Source: Candidatus Schekmanbacteria bacterium GWA2_38_11
GTDB taxonomy: Bacteria > Schekmanbacteria > GWA2-38-11
Direction of reading: 5' to 3'
NCBI GenBank assembly: GCA_001790645.1
Contig: MGDB01000075.1
Location: 1,240-6,639, forward strand
Length of the DNA stretch: 5,400 bases
The position numbers and the translations under genes are program-made. Shown piece by piece: positions 4,908 through 5,400 of the stretch. Position 1 is the stretch's first letter, and every line of letters begins with the position of its first letter. The notes below the pieces were generated by a model. It did not search any database. It was given only the letters and a program-made list of their open reading frames with translations, and was not told the DNA's origin.

Positions 4908-5400
4908 CTATGCCATTTCCTTTTGCGTTATCATAACCTGAAGAGTCTTCAGAACTATATAGAGATCTAACGTTAATGATACGTTTTGCATATAATAAAT
5001 ATCATATTGAAGCTTTTCTAATGAATCCTTTACTGAAGATCCATAATAATATTTAACCTGCGCCCACCCTGTTATACCCGGTTTAACGTTGAACCTAAGT
5101 GAATAATAAGGGATCTGTTTTTTAAGTTTTTCCACAAAAAACGGTCTCTCTGGCCTTGGTCCGATAAAAGTCATTTCCCCTTTCAAAACATTAATAAGCT
5201 GCGGTATTTCATCAAGCCTTGCTGGTCTTAATAATTTTCCAACTCTTGATCTTCTCGAGTCATTTTTTAAGCTCCAGACAGGACCTGACTTCTCTTCAGC
5301 ATTAAACCGCATTGATCGAAATTTTATTAATTTAAATGGCTTTTCATTAAGACCAAGTCTTTCCTGAACATAAAAAACAGGACCTGGAGAATCAAGTTTT
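4908..5400 (-). CDS. Bacterial sugar transferase (polyprenyl-phosphate glycosyl-1-phosphate transferase), C-terminal part (cut by right edge)
   Basis: This enzyme transfers a sugar 1-phosphate from a nucleotide sugar to undecaprenyl phosphate at the inner membrane, the first step of glycan assembly. The frame is open from the right edge to the TAG at 4910-4908, giving 163 visible residues. The ATG at 5312 is internal, since family motifs continue before it: DSPGPVFYVQERLG (visible 3-16) and FKLIKFRSM (22-30). RPARLDEIPQLINVLKGEM (58-76) contains the Asp-Glu pair (D63-E64) that is catalytic in the PglC/WcaJ family, followed by FIGPRPERP (78-86) and VKPGITGWAQVKYYYG. The later SVKDSLEKLQYDIYYMQN is typical of the sugar transferases of exosortase loci. 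Any N-terminal membrane segments and CoA-binding-like domain lie outside the window, so short (PglC-like) and long (WcaJ-like) forms cannot be separated. The sugar is unknown. The deacetylase gene starts 24 bases downstream. Confidence 0.95.
   Translation of the reverse strand, partial: KLDSPGPVFYVQERLGLNEKPFKLIKFRSMRFNAEEKSGPVWSLKNDSRRSRVGKLLRPARLDEIPQLINVLKGEMTFIGPRPERPFFVEKLKKQIPYYSLRFNVKPGITGWAQVKYYYGSSVKDSLEKLQYDIYYMQNVSLTLDLYIVLKTLQVMITQKEMA

Noticed and set aside
4908..5312. ATG at 5312 as the true start of a 134-residue sugar transferase
   Set aside because: The frame stays open to the right edge, and the upstream codons encode the conserved DSPGPVFY and KFRSM motifs, so the gene begins outside the window.

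Overview
Every gene in this window lies on the minus strand, so transcription runs from the right edge (5400) to the left edge (1). The content is a surface-polysaccharide biosynthesis and export locus: a sugar transferase that starts glycan assembly, a polysaccharide deacetylase, a UDP-sugar epimerase, a broken aminotransferase, an ABC exporter pair, and a glycosyltransferase cut by the left edge. The short gaps and shared direction suggest one or two operons. I see no convincing intrinsic terminator and no RNA gene, mobile element or CRISPR array.

Reading in the direction of transcription: 5400-4908 is the C-terminal part of a bacterial sugar transferase (polyprenyl-phosphate glycosyl-1-phosphate transferase); 4883-3999 is a polysaccharide deacetylase of the exosortase/PEP-CTERM-associated type (DUF3473-like C-terminus); 3901-2762 is a complete non-hydrolysing UDP-GlcNAc 2-epimerase (WecB family); 2755-2508 is a remnant of a DegT/DnrJ/EryC1 aminotransferase in which about 57 N-terminal codons are joined, out of frame, to about 24 C-terminal codons; 2415-1639 is an ABC-2 permease (Wzm/TagG family); 1487-312 is its ATPase with a C-terminal extension (Wzt family); 226-1 is the N-terminus of a GT2 glycosyltransferase.

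The proposed logic is as follows. The sugar transferase loads the first sugar phosphate onto undecaprenyl phosphate. The epimerase supplies UDP-ManNAc, and glycosyltransferases such as the one at the left edge extend the chain. The Wzm/Wzt pair moves the finished lipid-linked glycan across the inner membrane, with the Wzt C-terminal domain possibly recognising the chain end. The deacetylase may trim N-acetyl groups. The sugar transferase and deacetylase resemble genes of exosortase-linked exopolysaccharide loci, while Wzm/Wzt is the O-antigen or capsule ABC route, so the locus looks mosaic.

The organism is probably a Gram-negative, AT-rich bacterium, judged from Wzm/Wzt, the exosortase-type deacetylase and the base composition. 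I cannot name a phylum from this window. The clearest anomaly is the internally deleted aminotransferase. Secondary points are A10/A9 tracts inside intact genes and an 8-bp inverted repeat in an unusually wide gap between wzm and wzt.
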